Of a DNA stretch of 64,000 bases, positions 1 through 12,840 are shown piece after piece (positions within the stretch are counted from its first letter, which is position 1; each line of letters begins with the position of its first letter). The translations under genes were made by a program, and so were the position numbers. The stretch is taken from positions 73,149,766-73,213,765 of the forward strand of contig CM064868.1 of NCBI GenBank assembly GCA_032719365.1, given 5' to 3'. The notes under the pieces are model-generated. The model was not told the origin of the DNA. It saw only the letters and a program-made list of their open reading frames with translations, and searched no databases. This DNA is from Prinsepia uniflora (taxonomy: Eukaryota; Streptophyta; Magnoliopsida; Rosales; Rosaceae).

Positions 1-2067
1 TTTAATCGGTATGGTGCGATTCGGTATTCCATATTTTGAAAGTGAAACCAGATCGTACCATACCAATTAAGTTCGGTACAGTTTCGGTATGGTTTCGATT
101 TTGAGCCAAAATTTTGTTTATGATTATAAAGCAAGGGTATGCTTAGGCATGGTTAAGTGTGAGCTTAGATTCTCAATAATTTTTTTTTTGGTTCCCTAAT
201 CAAAAATCAAAATCAAAAGCAAACCATATATAAATAAATATTACAGACTTCATGTCCAATTCAAAAGATCAATTGGCTGACTTTGCTAATTAAAAACTTT
301 CAGTAGCTTAGACTAGACATTCAAGTATAAGCTTTTGAGTCCTCTATGTAATTTTGTTTTTAATTAGCAAAGACAGCCAAAAGATCAATGACAAATCGTG
401 TCTAATAATACAATAGGCGCAAGGCAGCATGGCCATAGAGAAAAGAAAATAATAAATTAACAATTTTAACACTAATTTAGCACAAGATATACTCCAGAAG
501 CTTATATTCATTAGTGAGCCATAATCCTCTAGCATAGTAAAAGACTAAAAAAAAAGGAAAACTATATTTATGAAGGACTTAAGTTTTCATATATGTATTG
601 AAGAAGTTGCATTAAGGTGAAATATCAACTCTTAGAAGCTAAATTAAGACATGTATGGTCATAACAAACTAAAAGAGAAAGGACTAATCTTCAAACGCAG
701 TCAGATTAAAAGACCACTAGACAATATTTGAAATTGCAAGACAAGCTTCCTCAAACCTAAATCCAATGGAGACTTAAAATCTATTAGCACACAAGATGCA
801 GAAAAAGAATCAATCTTTGCCTATAAATGTTCTATAAAATTAAACAACCAATCATAATGTAGAAAATGAATTGATACATTTAGATCGTTCGGGGAGAGTA
901 TCAAGTTATGTTACAAGTTGTACAAATGAGAAAGGAACTCGCAAGTAATGGCACAAATTCACATATCCAAGGCACGATTGACATAACTATTCATTTATCT
1001 AATAACAAGTTAACAATGGAGATCATAAGCATTGTCTGAGTCCTCCATGTAATTTTGTTTTTAATTAGCAAAGATAGCGAAAAGATCAATGGAAAACCGT
1101 GTCTAATTTTTTAAACTACATTACATATAATTTTCTTTTTGGTTCCCTAATCAAAAATCAAAATCAAAAGAAAACCATATATAAATATACATTAAACTTT
1201 CAGCCCTCCCTTCATGTTCCTCCATTGCCAGGCAGGTGGAGCCCTAATGGTGCGAACACCCGCTTCACCACAAATACATTTTTTCTTCATTAATTAACAT
1301 CTGTCTTTATGAAGCATCAATCTAAAAATATCAAATGATCCCAATTCCTACAAAGAAATTTTAAAAACAAAACAGAAGAACAAATAAACTCTTATATTCA
1401 AATTTGCAGCTTAAACTCTAAGTTGATCATTCAATAGGCAAATAAAGAAAGCCTTGGGCAAGCGAAAACAATTTAATTGATATAAAAATGAAAGAGAACA
1501 AACCATAAGTTGCAGATTAGAGAAGAGATAATGAGTAGCATATTAGAGAACAGACCATGGTTAGTAACGAAGGAGGAAGATGAGTAGCAGTGGCGGAGGA
1601 AGATGAGTAGCAGTGGCGGAGGAAGATGACTAGCAGCCGCCGAACAACAAAGATGAAAGAAAAAGAGTCGCAGACTCATAGCCGCGAAGGAGGAAGATGA
1701 GTCGCACTGTCGCAACCACTGAACAACGAAAGAAGATAAGGAACTAGATCTAGAAGAGTAAGTGAGTAACAATGTAATCTGAGTCCTAGTTTTAAGTTTT
1801 GATTGTTGGGTACTTTGGTTTTGATTAGCTATGATTGCCTAATCAACCAATAAGAAACAAATTTAATTATTAAAAAAATTCTAATTCGGTACAGTATCGA
1901 TACAGAACGGTTTTTCAAAATATCAATACCGAAACTGTACCGAATTATATCGATACGGTTTCGATACCGTACTAATTATATAACGGTTTTATTATTCTTT
2001 TTTTTTTGGGTATGATTTGATCTAGAACAGTACAGTTTCAATATTTTGGTTCTATGTGCCCATCCTA
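1..2067. mobile_element. hAT-like element, right part (left end outside window)
   Basis: Both visible ends (1-115 and 1880-2060) are packed with CGGTAC/CGGTTTCGGTAT-type motifs in direct and inverted orientation, as in the subterminal regions of plant hAT elements. The right end reads TGTGCCCATCCTA at 2055-2067, whose reverse complement TAGGATGGGCACA resembles hAT termini of the TAGGGCTGGGCA type. An 8-bp target duplication would be ATTTTTTG at 2068-2075, but the left end is outside the window. The interior (130-1870) has no transposase. It contains a short internal duplication (186-240 with 1137-1190, and 341-406 with 1041-1110) and a GAGGAAGATGAGTAGCAG-type short tandem repeat near 1570-1640. 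It is probably non-autonomous. Confidence 0.6.
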
Positions 2068-2179
2068 ATTTTTTGAGTCATATGAATGTCGACCATGATG
2101 TATAATAAAAAATCATATGGTTGTTTGAAGTTTAAACCAATATGGCCACATCTGATATGCTAATTATTGTAAGTTAAAA

Positions 2180-3422
2180 ATGGGCCGAGATGCTAAATCC
2201 TTATACCCGCCTACAGCCCAAACTTAGACCCGAACCAGCTTTGAAGCAGAGAGTCAACTGTTGAGGTTTGAGAACGGCAAAACCTAGCGCGTAGTCTTCC
2301 CACTCCCGACGACATCATCTTTCTCTCTCTCTCTCCCTCTTTTAGCGTCTCTCGCAATTCTGCCGGCATCGCATTCACCTGCAGCCGCGAAGGGCGTTGG
2401 TTTCTCCTGTTATTTTGATCGCTTTCTCTTCTCAGCTGTTGGTTTTCATCTTACTCCGATAATCTTAATTTCTTTGACAGTTAATTTCTTTAGCTCATCG
2501 TTGTAATTGCCTCAAAGTTTGAGCGCAGCGGCAGTGGGCGAGCAGAAGTCTCCAACCCAAGCGCAAAATCAAAGGGGAATTAGTGGGTAGCCAAAGGTAT
2601 GGCCAATTACTTATTAGAGGAGGACTTAAGAGGGCGAGAAGTTAGAGGTTTTAGGCATAAAGATGGAAGCTTTAATGGAGGATTTCAGGGGTTGGGGCGG
2701 TCAATTGACCACCCTTTTTCCCTTAGTAGATCCGCCCCTGTTTATAATTGAACTATGTGTTGTTCTACTTGATTAGTATTGGTTGCTGATTGAGGTTTAA
2801 GTTTTGATTCTTGGTGTTTTTGCTGCGAGTATCTTTGGGTAATAACAACCTTGCAAAGAAACCTATTTACCCCCTCTAGCATATCATTCCTAAGGAGAAT
2901 TTCAACAAAGGTAAGTGCAATTAGACAAGCACTGCACTTAGAGTTAGATGGCAGTATAACATGTTAGAGCCTTTAATTTAGGGGTCAAGATGGAAGCTCT
3001 AATGTAGGATTTCACTATTGCAGGGTTTGGGGTTGGGGTGGAAGCTTTAATTGACCACTCCCTTAATTGATTATGACAATGGCTGGGAAGTAATTGATGC
3101 AAGTAATCTTGTTCACTGCCATGTAGAGTAAAAGGAGGCGGACCTTTATGGATAGTGTGTGTAGAATTTCTTTAGTTGGGGTCAAGTCTTCGGGTTTCAG
3201 GATTTTTATTTTATTCCATCTCTAGTATTGTTGTTTCTATGGTTTCTGGCGAACAAACCCCATTTTTTCTATGATTCAATTTCAATAGTTTCAATTGGAT
3301 GGGAAAGCATTTGTCAGATACACGTGTAAATGTAGATTTTGCAGTCATATTTTCAAATTTCAATTTCCTATATATGAAGAAACCTAACTAACAGGCTGGG
3401 TTTTGTAACCATCAATGACAAG
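2180..3422 (+). promoter_or_regulatory. NRPB5 promoter and 5' leader with a probable leader intron
   Basis: TGGGCC (near 2182) and AGCCCA (near 2215) site-II-like motifs precede a CT-rich stretch (2320-2345) typical of plant housekeeping leaders. A convincing acceptor with branch-point-like CTAAC lies at 3382-3394 (TAACTAACAG), 28 bp before the start codon. Candidate donors are AAAG/GTATGG at 2597 and AAAG/GTAAGT at 2911, so a 5' UTR intron of 0.5-0.8 kb is likely. Two partly similar blocks inside it (about 2640-2720 and 2955-3065) include GGTCAATTGACC and a GATCCGCCCCTG end (2731-2743), resembling a transposon terminus. The transcription start is not determined. Confidence 0.6.
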
Positions 3423-5240
3423 ATGGTCTTACCAGAAGAAGAAATCACAAGGCTCTACAGAGTTCGAAAGACGGTGATGCAAATGCTGAAAGATCGGAAT
3501 TACTTAGTTGGAGATTTTGAGATCAACATGAAAAAAGAACAGTTCAAGGACAAATATGGTGAGAACATGAAAAGGGAAGACCTAATCATCAATAAAACTA
3601 AGCGAAGTGACAACTCCGATCAGGTAAGTCTTTACCGATGCTTTTGTTGCAGCTGAATTTTTAGCTATTGTGTGTTTTAAGATGATATGCAATCAGTATC
3701 TGTAATTGTTGGTTCTTGTGTTTCAGATTTATGTCTTCTTTCCTGAAGAACCAAAGGTTGGGGTAAAGACAATGAAGACTTACACAAACCGCATGAAGTC
3801 AGAAAATGTCTGCAGAGCAATCTTGGTTACTCAACAGAGTCTGACTCCTTTTGCAAAGACCTGTATCGGTGAAATGTCCTCAAAGTTCCACCTCGAGGTT
3901 TTTCAGGTGAAGTTCATTGCGTATATTGTTGTTAGAATGAACTATTAATCTTACCGATGGAAAATGTAAGGTTGCAGAAGCATTATAGTTGTTTACACGG
4001 GCAAGTCTTAGTATCAGAAAAATGGAGGCTATTCCCATACAGATCACTGTTGCAACAGTCTGATTATATCTTTAAATTCTATGATCCTTATGTTAACTTA
4101 CTTGAACAAATGTTCCTGGTAGTATTATTAACTGTTGAATGGCTATGATCCTAGATTAGATGCATAGGATCATCTGGAAATGTTAGCCCAGGGCTAAATG
4201 GAACTAGGAATGCAAGGTTTATTTACTTATTTCTGGTAGACAAATTTAACTTTAGCTTGGCTTGAAGATGATGTTGGTTCCTACCCAATTTATAAAATAA
4301 TGTCCCTGCCTTAATGAGTAGTGTATATAATTGCAACATCAGAGTAATGCATTGTTCAGAAACGTCGTGGATGCTAATGTCTCTTATTGTTAATTCTGTT
4401 GGATCAGGAGGCAGAGCTGTTGGTGAATATTAAAGAGCATGTTCTAGTTCCTGAGCATCTGGTGCTTTCAAATGAGGAAAAAAAGACTTTGCTGGAGAGG
4501 TATACTGTGAAAGAAACACAGGTCAGTACTGAACAGTGTTATTAATCTTGCATATAAGAAATTAAGATGCTACGAATGACATGCCAAGACATCATATTTA
4601 GATTAGATGCACACAAACTAACATGGGCTGCATGTCTATTACACTATTTGTTTAAAGTTCTTGGGTGAGTATATAAACTCAATAGTCAAGACGATGCGAA
4701 CTATTATGATCAATAATGAAATTCTTTACTCAACTTCAAACTCATCCCATGTACAGCACGTGCCCAGCTTCAAGTATATGTATATCCTGTCGCTTTCTTT
4801 TCCCATTCCTCCTTTAAAATATTGTCTATGTTCTGGTTGATCTTTATGTAAAATTACAAGGGAAATAAAATTACTTGTGATTCCTTGAATCCACCAATTG
4901 AATTGAACATTACTAGGACAAGTGAGCATTTGGGTTGGGTTGGGTTGGGTGGTTTCTGTTGTCACTTGTTCAATTGGGGGTTTTCCTATTTGGGGATATT
5001 TCATGTTTGTGCTCTAAACCCTGCATTTCTTTGGCAAATTTATGCAATTTGCATTATAAACTGTTTCCGTTGTCTATGTATACTTATGCATATTTTTTGA
5101 TGGGCTGAGCTCAGCTGCCTCGGATTCAGGTGACTGATCCAATTGCAAAATACTATGGGCTTAAGCGTGGACAAGTTGTGAAGATAGTCCGACCAAGTGA
5201 GACTGCAGGACGATATATCACCTACCGGTATGTCATATAA
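3423..5240 (+). CDS. NRPB5: DNA-directed RNA polymerase subunit RPB5 (NRPB5-type), four exons
   Basis: RPB5 is a subunit shared by nuclear RNA polymerases; it sits in the lower jaw contacting downstream DNA. The exons are 3423-3623, 3727-3906, 4408-4521 and 5115-5240, all joined in phase 0 by GT-AG introns (GTAAGT, GTGAAG and GTCAGT donors), giving 206 codons plus TAA. The usual length is about 205 residues. Residues 1-127 (exons 1-2) form the N-terminal jaw domain, with MKREDLI and KVGVKTMKTYTNRMKSENV. Residues 128-206 are the C-terminal RPB5/RPABC1 assembly domain, with EHVLVPEHLVLS, KETQLPRIQVTDPIAKY, GLKRGQVVKI and the end SETAGRYITYRYVI. No frameshift or stop is seen. The start is the first in-frame ATG after the leader acceptor at 3394. 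NRPB5 and its NRPE5 paralogues differ mainly at the N-terminus; the short MVLPEEEITRLYR start matches canonical NRPB5. Family recognised from memory, not searched. Confidence 0.95.
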
Positions 5241-6714
5241 CTATGTTTGTCATGTTGGAAAGGGAGCTCAAATTCGAACTCTCTCTGCAATTGGGATTTT
5301 AGGCAAATTTGATCTTATCTTGAACTTATTTTGTCCCTTCATCAGTAGTTCATATGATGTAAGCTCATTTAGCTCACTTGCATTTCATGTGATGTAATAT
5401 TGTTCTTGGGAGACTTGATGTATGAAGTATGATTGGACTTCTACTTGGAAAAAGTGAAGAGATTAAGGACGACTGGAGCAGAGCTTTTGGATTTTTTGTT
5501 GTTTTCACTGGCATCTCATTATGCGAAATTTCTACAAGAAGCCGTAAGACCAAATGCGGCGTGGTCTGGAATCGTTACTAAACCAACATCCAACAGCTGG
5601 TGAAATAAGGGGAAATATTATATAAATACAGATGGAAAAAAAGTATAACGGGGACAAGAGTTGGGAACTGGTTGTCCTCGCCATCATCCTCTCGTATTAT
5701 CAATCATTCAGCAGTCACCCTACTCACGGAAATATCGGTCTTCAATTTCAATCCAAATTTCATCTTCACCCATTCTATGATTTTTACGGTAATTTCATCC
5801 ATTAGAAATTACTTTGAAAGTCTAGTATTACGTTTAAAAAAAAATTAAAAAAAATTCTGCAAAATCTGAAATTGAATAGGGTGCCGTGCAGTGCGCCTGG
5901 TTCGATAATAGTGGTTGACTGGGTTGGGTTGGGTTGGTAACGATATGGCGAAGAAAGGAGTAGAGTTGGTAAGGTTTGGGTCGTCAATTGCGTGGGGTGT
6001 GGTCAGTTTGGCAGTTTTGCTTTGGATGCTTTCTACGCCATCTTTGTGTGGTCCGTGCTCCATGTCAAACTTTCACCAACTCGAGTATGTAATTAGTCGA
6101 AATCTAATTAACTAACCTAATGAATTCAATGGTACAATTTTCAAGCTTCAGTTTTACCTTGATTAATTGGAAATTCGCCGAAGAAGCTCAGTGTCGTCGT
6201 AGAATTTCTCCTCGATTCTCTCACCACATCGGGAGTTGGCAGTGGAGATTATTGGGTTGGACTTGTCTCGTTAGTACGCTAAAGGTGGCGGTGATGGTAC
6301 GGTGATGGTGATGGTGAAGGTTGTTCCGTCAGATTTCAAGAGTGGGGGTGTTGGTGGGTTTCAATGCCTCTGTTTAAGTCCAAAAGGGAGGTAAAAATGA
6401 GAGCGAGAGAGTGAGATTGGGATGAAGCACTACCCTCAACATGGCGAGGATGGTTCCGCCGGATTTCAAGGATGATGGTGGTGGGTGTCTTTGTTTCTAT
6501 TTGAGACTGAGAGAGCTTGAGAGATGCTTTTGTTCGAAAAATTTTCTCAAATGAGACCTAATTTTATATAGGTAATAAAATACGCCTCGATAAATGGACC
6601 ATTCTGTTAGATGACACCACACATCAGTACAAATGTATGCGTATACGTATGTGGCTACAAACATGTATTAAATATGTATTCAAAAGAATTTTATTTTCGG
6701 AAAATTCAAAAGAA
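5241..6714. other. Intergenic region downstream of NRPB5
   Basis: No gene recognised. It holds short GGGTTGGGTTGG runs (near 5920), and two related patches near 6320 and 6450 (GTTCCGTCAGATTTCAAG / GTTCCGCCGGATTTCAAG). The frame starting at 5945 encodes a 56-residue peptide with one hydrophobic segment (about residues 12-30) that I cannot assign. It could be a decayed exon or chance. Confidence 0.4.
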
Positions 6715-7245
6715 AAATAAATATTCATGCTCCGATCGATAAGTAGGCACATTGCCACCGATCAGAAGTATCATTTGAGATACCATCTCAGATTCATGCT
6801 CTGATAAGCAAGCAAGCACATTGTGAGCAATCAAAAACATAATTCGAGGTACCCTTTCAGATTCATGCTCCGATAAGAAAGCAGGCACATTGCGACCGAT
6901 CAGAAACATTATTCGAGGTACCCTCTCAGATTCATGCTCTGATATGCAAGCAGGCATATTGTGACATACCAGAAGTATTAATCAAGGTACCATCTCAGAT
7001 TCATGCTACGATCGACAAGTTGTCACATTGAGATCAATCAGAAGCATTATTTGAGGTATCCTCAAAAATTCATACTATAATCGGTAATCAAGCATATTGT
7101 GACCGATTAGCAGTATGATTGGAGATACCCTTTCAAATTAATGCTCTAATAGACAAGGAGGCATATTGTGATTGATCAAAAGCATCATTTGAGGTACCCT
7201 ATCAGATTCATGCTCCGATCGAAAAACAAGCACATTGCGACATAT
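6715..7245. repeat. 69-bp tandem satellite, about 7.7 units
   Basis: The phrase TTCATGCTCCGAT or a variant recurs at about 6723, 6793, 6862, 6931, 7000, 7069, 7138 and 7207, a regular period of 69 bp. Each unit also carries GCACATTG and a GATCAGAAG-like block. Units diverge by roughly 10-25%. Because 69 is divisible by 3, the minus strand reads as a 23-residue repeat through about 3.5 units (6706-6957) before stops appear, so coding potential is probably incidental. Confidence 0.9.
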
Positions 7246-8844
<1,599 letters not shown>

Positions 8845-9551
8845 TAGGAGAGGGCATATTGTCCCGAAATACCGAAACCATCCTGTCCCGTATCATACCA
8901 AACCGGAAAAAAACCGAATAGTAAAACCGAAAGGATGATCGGTACCGTACCGATATCGTACCGGTTGAAATCGGTACGAGATCGGTTTCGATGTTACGGA
9001 ATACCGTCCCATACCGAAACCGAACCGGTTTTAATTTTTAATTAATTAAAAATTAAATTAAATTCAACCATAAAAAACCCCTAATAATCTAATAGCTAAT
9101 AATTGATTTAATTGTATATTAATTTAGTTGATAGATTTAGTTGTATATTAATTTATTTTATAGATTTAATTTTATTTTAAGAGTTTTTTAGTTGATGGAT
9201 TTAATTGTTTGTTAGGGTTTTTTAGTTAATGTTTTTAATTTTAGTTGATGTATTGAAATTGATTGGGTTATGAATTTTCTATACATTTTAAACAATATTT
9301 GTTACCCAACAAGAGTCCTAATTTCTGAATTTTATCAAAATATTGCTTTTAGACATTAAATCAAGTAATAAATAAATTAAATTATGAATTTGGATTCAAA
9401 ACCGAAACCGAACCGAATATAATTGGTACGGTACGATACGGTATAAATTTTATATTTAGAAATACCATACCGTACCGAACCGGTTAAAATTATTTGGTAC
9501 GGTTCCGATATCACCTACATACCGAACCATACCGAACCATGCCCAGGGCTA
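8845..9551. mobile_element. Complete non-autonomous hAT element (707 bp)
   Basis: It is bounded by an exact 8-bp target duplication AGAAGGAT at 8837-8844 and 9552-9559, the size expected for hAT. The left end starts TAGGAGAGGGCATATTG. The right end, reverse complemented, starts TAGCCCTGGGCATGGTTCGG. Both subterminal zones (8870-9035 and 9395-9535) are dense in CCGAACCG / CGGTACGG motifs in both orientations, and the centre is AT-rich without any transposase. It is therefore a MITE-like derivative mobilised in trans. Confidence 0.88.
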
Positions 9552-11242
9552 AGAAGGATAGTCTCTTTTTGTCCTTCCCAAAAGGGCCTACACGCCACCT
9601 ACAAGGGGGAAGGTAGGAAAACATCTTGTTTTGTGAACATCATTGGTCATAGAGCCAAGCACGAGTATCAAAAATATGGATGATTGTTTCTACTCACTTT
9701 TTGCTCAAATCCAATGAAGAAACAGAAAGGACGAATGCCACTGTAACGACCCGTCCCAAATTCCATGATTAGATTAGTGACTAATCACGATTAGTGACGC
9801 TAATCCGTGATTAGTAGAGTGAAATCAGACGAACGATGCAAAATGACCGTTTTGCCCCTAGTCGTGGCAAACCGTTGACTTTTCATTCGGGCGGTCAAAT
9901 ATATTTTGACCGATAACCGTGACGTAGTTCGTGACGTCACGCGTTCATAGACAGGTGGCACGTTTAATTCCGACGTTCGAGGAGGAAGTTATGACGTTCG
10001 GAAGTTTAGGGGCATTTTGGTAATTTTGGTTAAAAGGGCAAAATAGTTGACTTTTTGACCAAGAGGTCCGATGGCCGAGGGCCGAAGACCGTTACGTAGA
10101 TAAGGATGATACAAATCCATAGACAGGTGGCACATCGAATTTGGACGTTCGACGACGAAGTTACGGTTCACGGAAGTTCAAGTGCACTATTGCACGAATT
10201 ACGAAATAACTTACCTTTTGGACTTTAGTACGGCCCAGATATTTAATGGAGGCCCAATGGATGAGTGACAAGTGTCACCCATCCAATGGACACCAATTTC
10301 TCTTCATGCATCTTCCTTTCCCCGTGCATTTTCATTTCTCCATTTCAAACACACACAAAACACCCACCCGATCTCATCCATTTTCCTCCCATCCGTGCAA
10401 CCCAAAACCCATCCACTCTTCACCCATGACCAGGCAGAGGACCAGGGAGACTGAAGAGGTTGCTGGGCGGCCTGAACCACCGTCCACGGTGGCGAGAGGA
10501 GGAAGAACCCGTGAGGTTCACGGTAAGTCCATTTTGATCCAATTTTACATTTTTGATGTTATGGTTGGTTTTTAATGGTTTTAATGAGTCCATTAGGTTG
10601 CTAGGGACATGTTAGGAAGGTTTAAGGAAGCTTGGGATGGCTGGGCAGCCATGGGAGAGTTTTGAGAACTTTGAACCGTTTGGTTCAAAATCGAACTATG
10701 GGTTTAGGCGGTTTTTAGGTTGTTTTAAGGATTGGAATGGATAGAAAACACCAAAATAGGATGAAAGGAACCAAAAAGGAAGAACTAGGATGACAAATGG
10801 GGTGTCTAGGGTTGTGAACCGGTCACGCCGGTCCAGTTGGACCTGCCAAACCAGGTGAACCAGCAATGAACAGTAAAACCGGTCTGCTGGAGGTTAGTAC
10901 CGATGAACAGTATTTTCGACTTTCTAGGGGCTCGTGAGGGCATGTGGGCCATAATTTGGGAAGGTGTTCAACATGGGAAATCTTCTATTCGATGTAACGA
11001 ACATTTTGGGACTGATTTCGTGTCGATTGGACACCGTCTCGATATGTTTCGGGGCATCGGAAGGTTTAGGGTAGGTTTAAAAATAGTTAAAAGTTCGGGA
11101 AAATTACGGGACTTTGATGGGAGGTTAATTAAGTAGTTATTAACCTTCTATTAAAATTTGGACAGCTTTGGGAGTTCCGGTAATGGTGATCGGCTCGGGG
11201 AGCCGAATGGCACGCAAATCGAGGCGGCAGCTCGGACGGTCT

Positions 11243-12660
11243 GTGAGTGGACCTTGTTTTCTAAATTGGTGCATGCATAAATGTTTATTATGTGTTTTAT
11301 TACATGTTTGATGATGCCATGGGTGCATTTGTATGTGGTTACATATAGGCACGTATTTCGGGGTTTCGGCCCTATACGGTGCCTATACGGGTCAGTATTT
11401 CTTTATTGGTCTAAATGAAAAGGTTTTGGATTTCTAAAAAGGTAAACTCGGGTATGAGACCCATTTGGTTTTGTCTCGGGCATATGACGCTATTTATGAC
11501 CTTCGGGTCTAAATCGTGGTCGCGACGGGTGCTATGTGCACGGCGATCGACGATACGACGCTCGCCTCTGGATTGGGATGTGTTCCTTCCGGAGAGGTCA
11601 CGATGCACGATTCGAGGTCGGGCAGCCTGGGGAGGCTCAACTTCAGAGTGCTGACGGTTCAGGATAGCGATCGGTGAGGAGTGCACCATGATCTTGTGGT
11701 GGTCGCGTCAGCTGATTCGTTCACGACGACATACCAGGATTGAGGGCGGTCCTGCATGGATGGTTGCACGCATCACTATAATCGGAGTCGTGACTGACCC
11801 TTAGATATCGGGCACGGTGCCCAACTGATGTCATATGTTCGGGCACGAGACCCAGTTGTTTTACACTGATGATTTTGGGTCAGGGACCCTAGATGGATTT
11901 CCAAGTTCATGACGGTTTATGGGAACCGGCATGAACTCTGGAAAGGTCATTGTGGTTCATGACGGTTTATGGGAACCGGCATGAACCTTTGTCAGGTCAT
12001 TCTGGTTCATGACGGTTTATGGGAACCGGCATGAACCCTTGTTATGGGTGTTATGGATCATGACGGTTCAAGGGAACCGGGCATGAATGTTTATGTTATG
12101 TATATATATGTATTCATATACCTTCCTTTACTTCTATTATCTCCTCCGGGGAGGGTCGTTGGCCTGGGTGGACCCCGGAGTAGTCACGGAGCACCGACTG
12201 AGTGGAGTCACCCCCCAGTTGGGTTCTTTACTCTCAGGAAGGCTATGATTACTATTACCTCGGGTAGGTTCAGTGGTCTGCGGACATTGATCTTGACTTT
12301 GAGAAGACTCGGATTGAGATCTGGGTAGCACGCGCGTAGCTTTGGAAACCGTGACAGGATTGGTTGTGTGAATTATATGTGTATATGATATAAATATGAT
12401 ATATGATATGATGTATGATGTGCGTTTACACAGGTTTTGAGCAATGGCCCGTATGGTTAGTTTCTTATGATTTGGGCTGAGTCCCTTATGGATTTGGGCA
12501 GTGGCCCGTATACTTAATTTCATTATGGTTTTTCGGGATAAATGGTTTTCGACTGCATGCATGTTTTTTAGTGAAGGGTACAAATTTCTTCTCGTTAAAA
12601 TGTTTTTATAAACTTTTGTTTTGTCCACTCACAGCTTTTAATGTTTTGACTTCCTTTCAG
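11243..12660 (+). other. Predicted second intron of LTR L1, with complementary ends
   Basis: The 5' splice-site sequence CTGTGAGTGGAC (11241-11252) is exactly complementary to GTCCACTCACAG (12623-12634), 26 nt upstream of the predicted 3' splice site CTTTCAG at 12660. Palindromic TGCATGCA occurs just inside each end (11270-11277 and 12554-12561). The interior carries a 50-bp tandem repeat at 11906-12090. Splicing is an inference from site consensus and from conservation in the other four copies. Confidence 0.6.
11906..12090 (+). repeat. 50-bp minisatellite inside LTR L1
   Basis: The block TTCATGACGGTTTATGGGAA and its continuation repeats at 11906, 11956, 12006 and (degenerate) 12057. Related units occur in LTR L3 on the other strand near 58490-58630. 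Confidence 0.9.
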
Positions 12661-12840
12661 GTTGACAGCGGATGTGGACTGTAGCAGAGACCGAGATATC
12701 ACATGCTTCCTCCGGATCCTGGCGTACTCTGATAGCCCGGGAGGGCAAAGGTCGGAAATATCCCTTGTCTGACACTCCGTGTCAGACGGGAGCAGGGTCA
12801 TCCCGCACTAATCCCGGGGGGATTGGGATGGGTCCTGTCA

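Larger units (their letters stand above)
9742..12840 (+). mobile_element. Giant solo LTR L1 (3099 bp)
   Basis: Starts TGTAACGACCCGTCCC and ends GGGATGGGTCCTGTCA, with an exact 5-bp target duplication GCCAC at 9737-9741 and 12841-12845. No second LTR and no gag-pol are present, so this is a solo LTR. The first third contains two related blocks (about 9920-10030 and 10085-10190) with CATAGACAGGTGGCAC and a TGACGTCA palindrome (about 9935), then an imperfect hairpin at 10254-10289. Splice-like signals are G/GTAAGT at 10522/10523, GGACAG/C at 11165/11166, CT/GTGAGT at 11242/11243 and TTTCAG/G at 12660/12661. These would give a 77-bp middle exon and a 1418-bp second intron. It is one of at least five complete copies here. 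Confidence 0.9.

Noticed and set aside
4926..4952. Telomere-like GGGTTGGGTTGGG run
   Set aside because: The unit is GGGTT and not the plant TTTAGGG telomere repeat, and the run is very short and lies within an NRPB5 intron.
6715..7245. CRISPR-like array
   Set aside because: The 69-bp units are contiguous and diverged along their length, without constant repeats separated by unique spacers; the genome is eukaryotic.
10246..10575. 109-codon frame in LTR L1
   Set aside because: The corresponding frame in LTR L3 meets a stop after about 18 codons, so it is not conserved as a protein, although the splice-site layout around it is.
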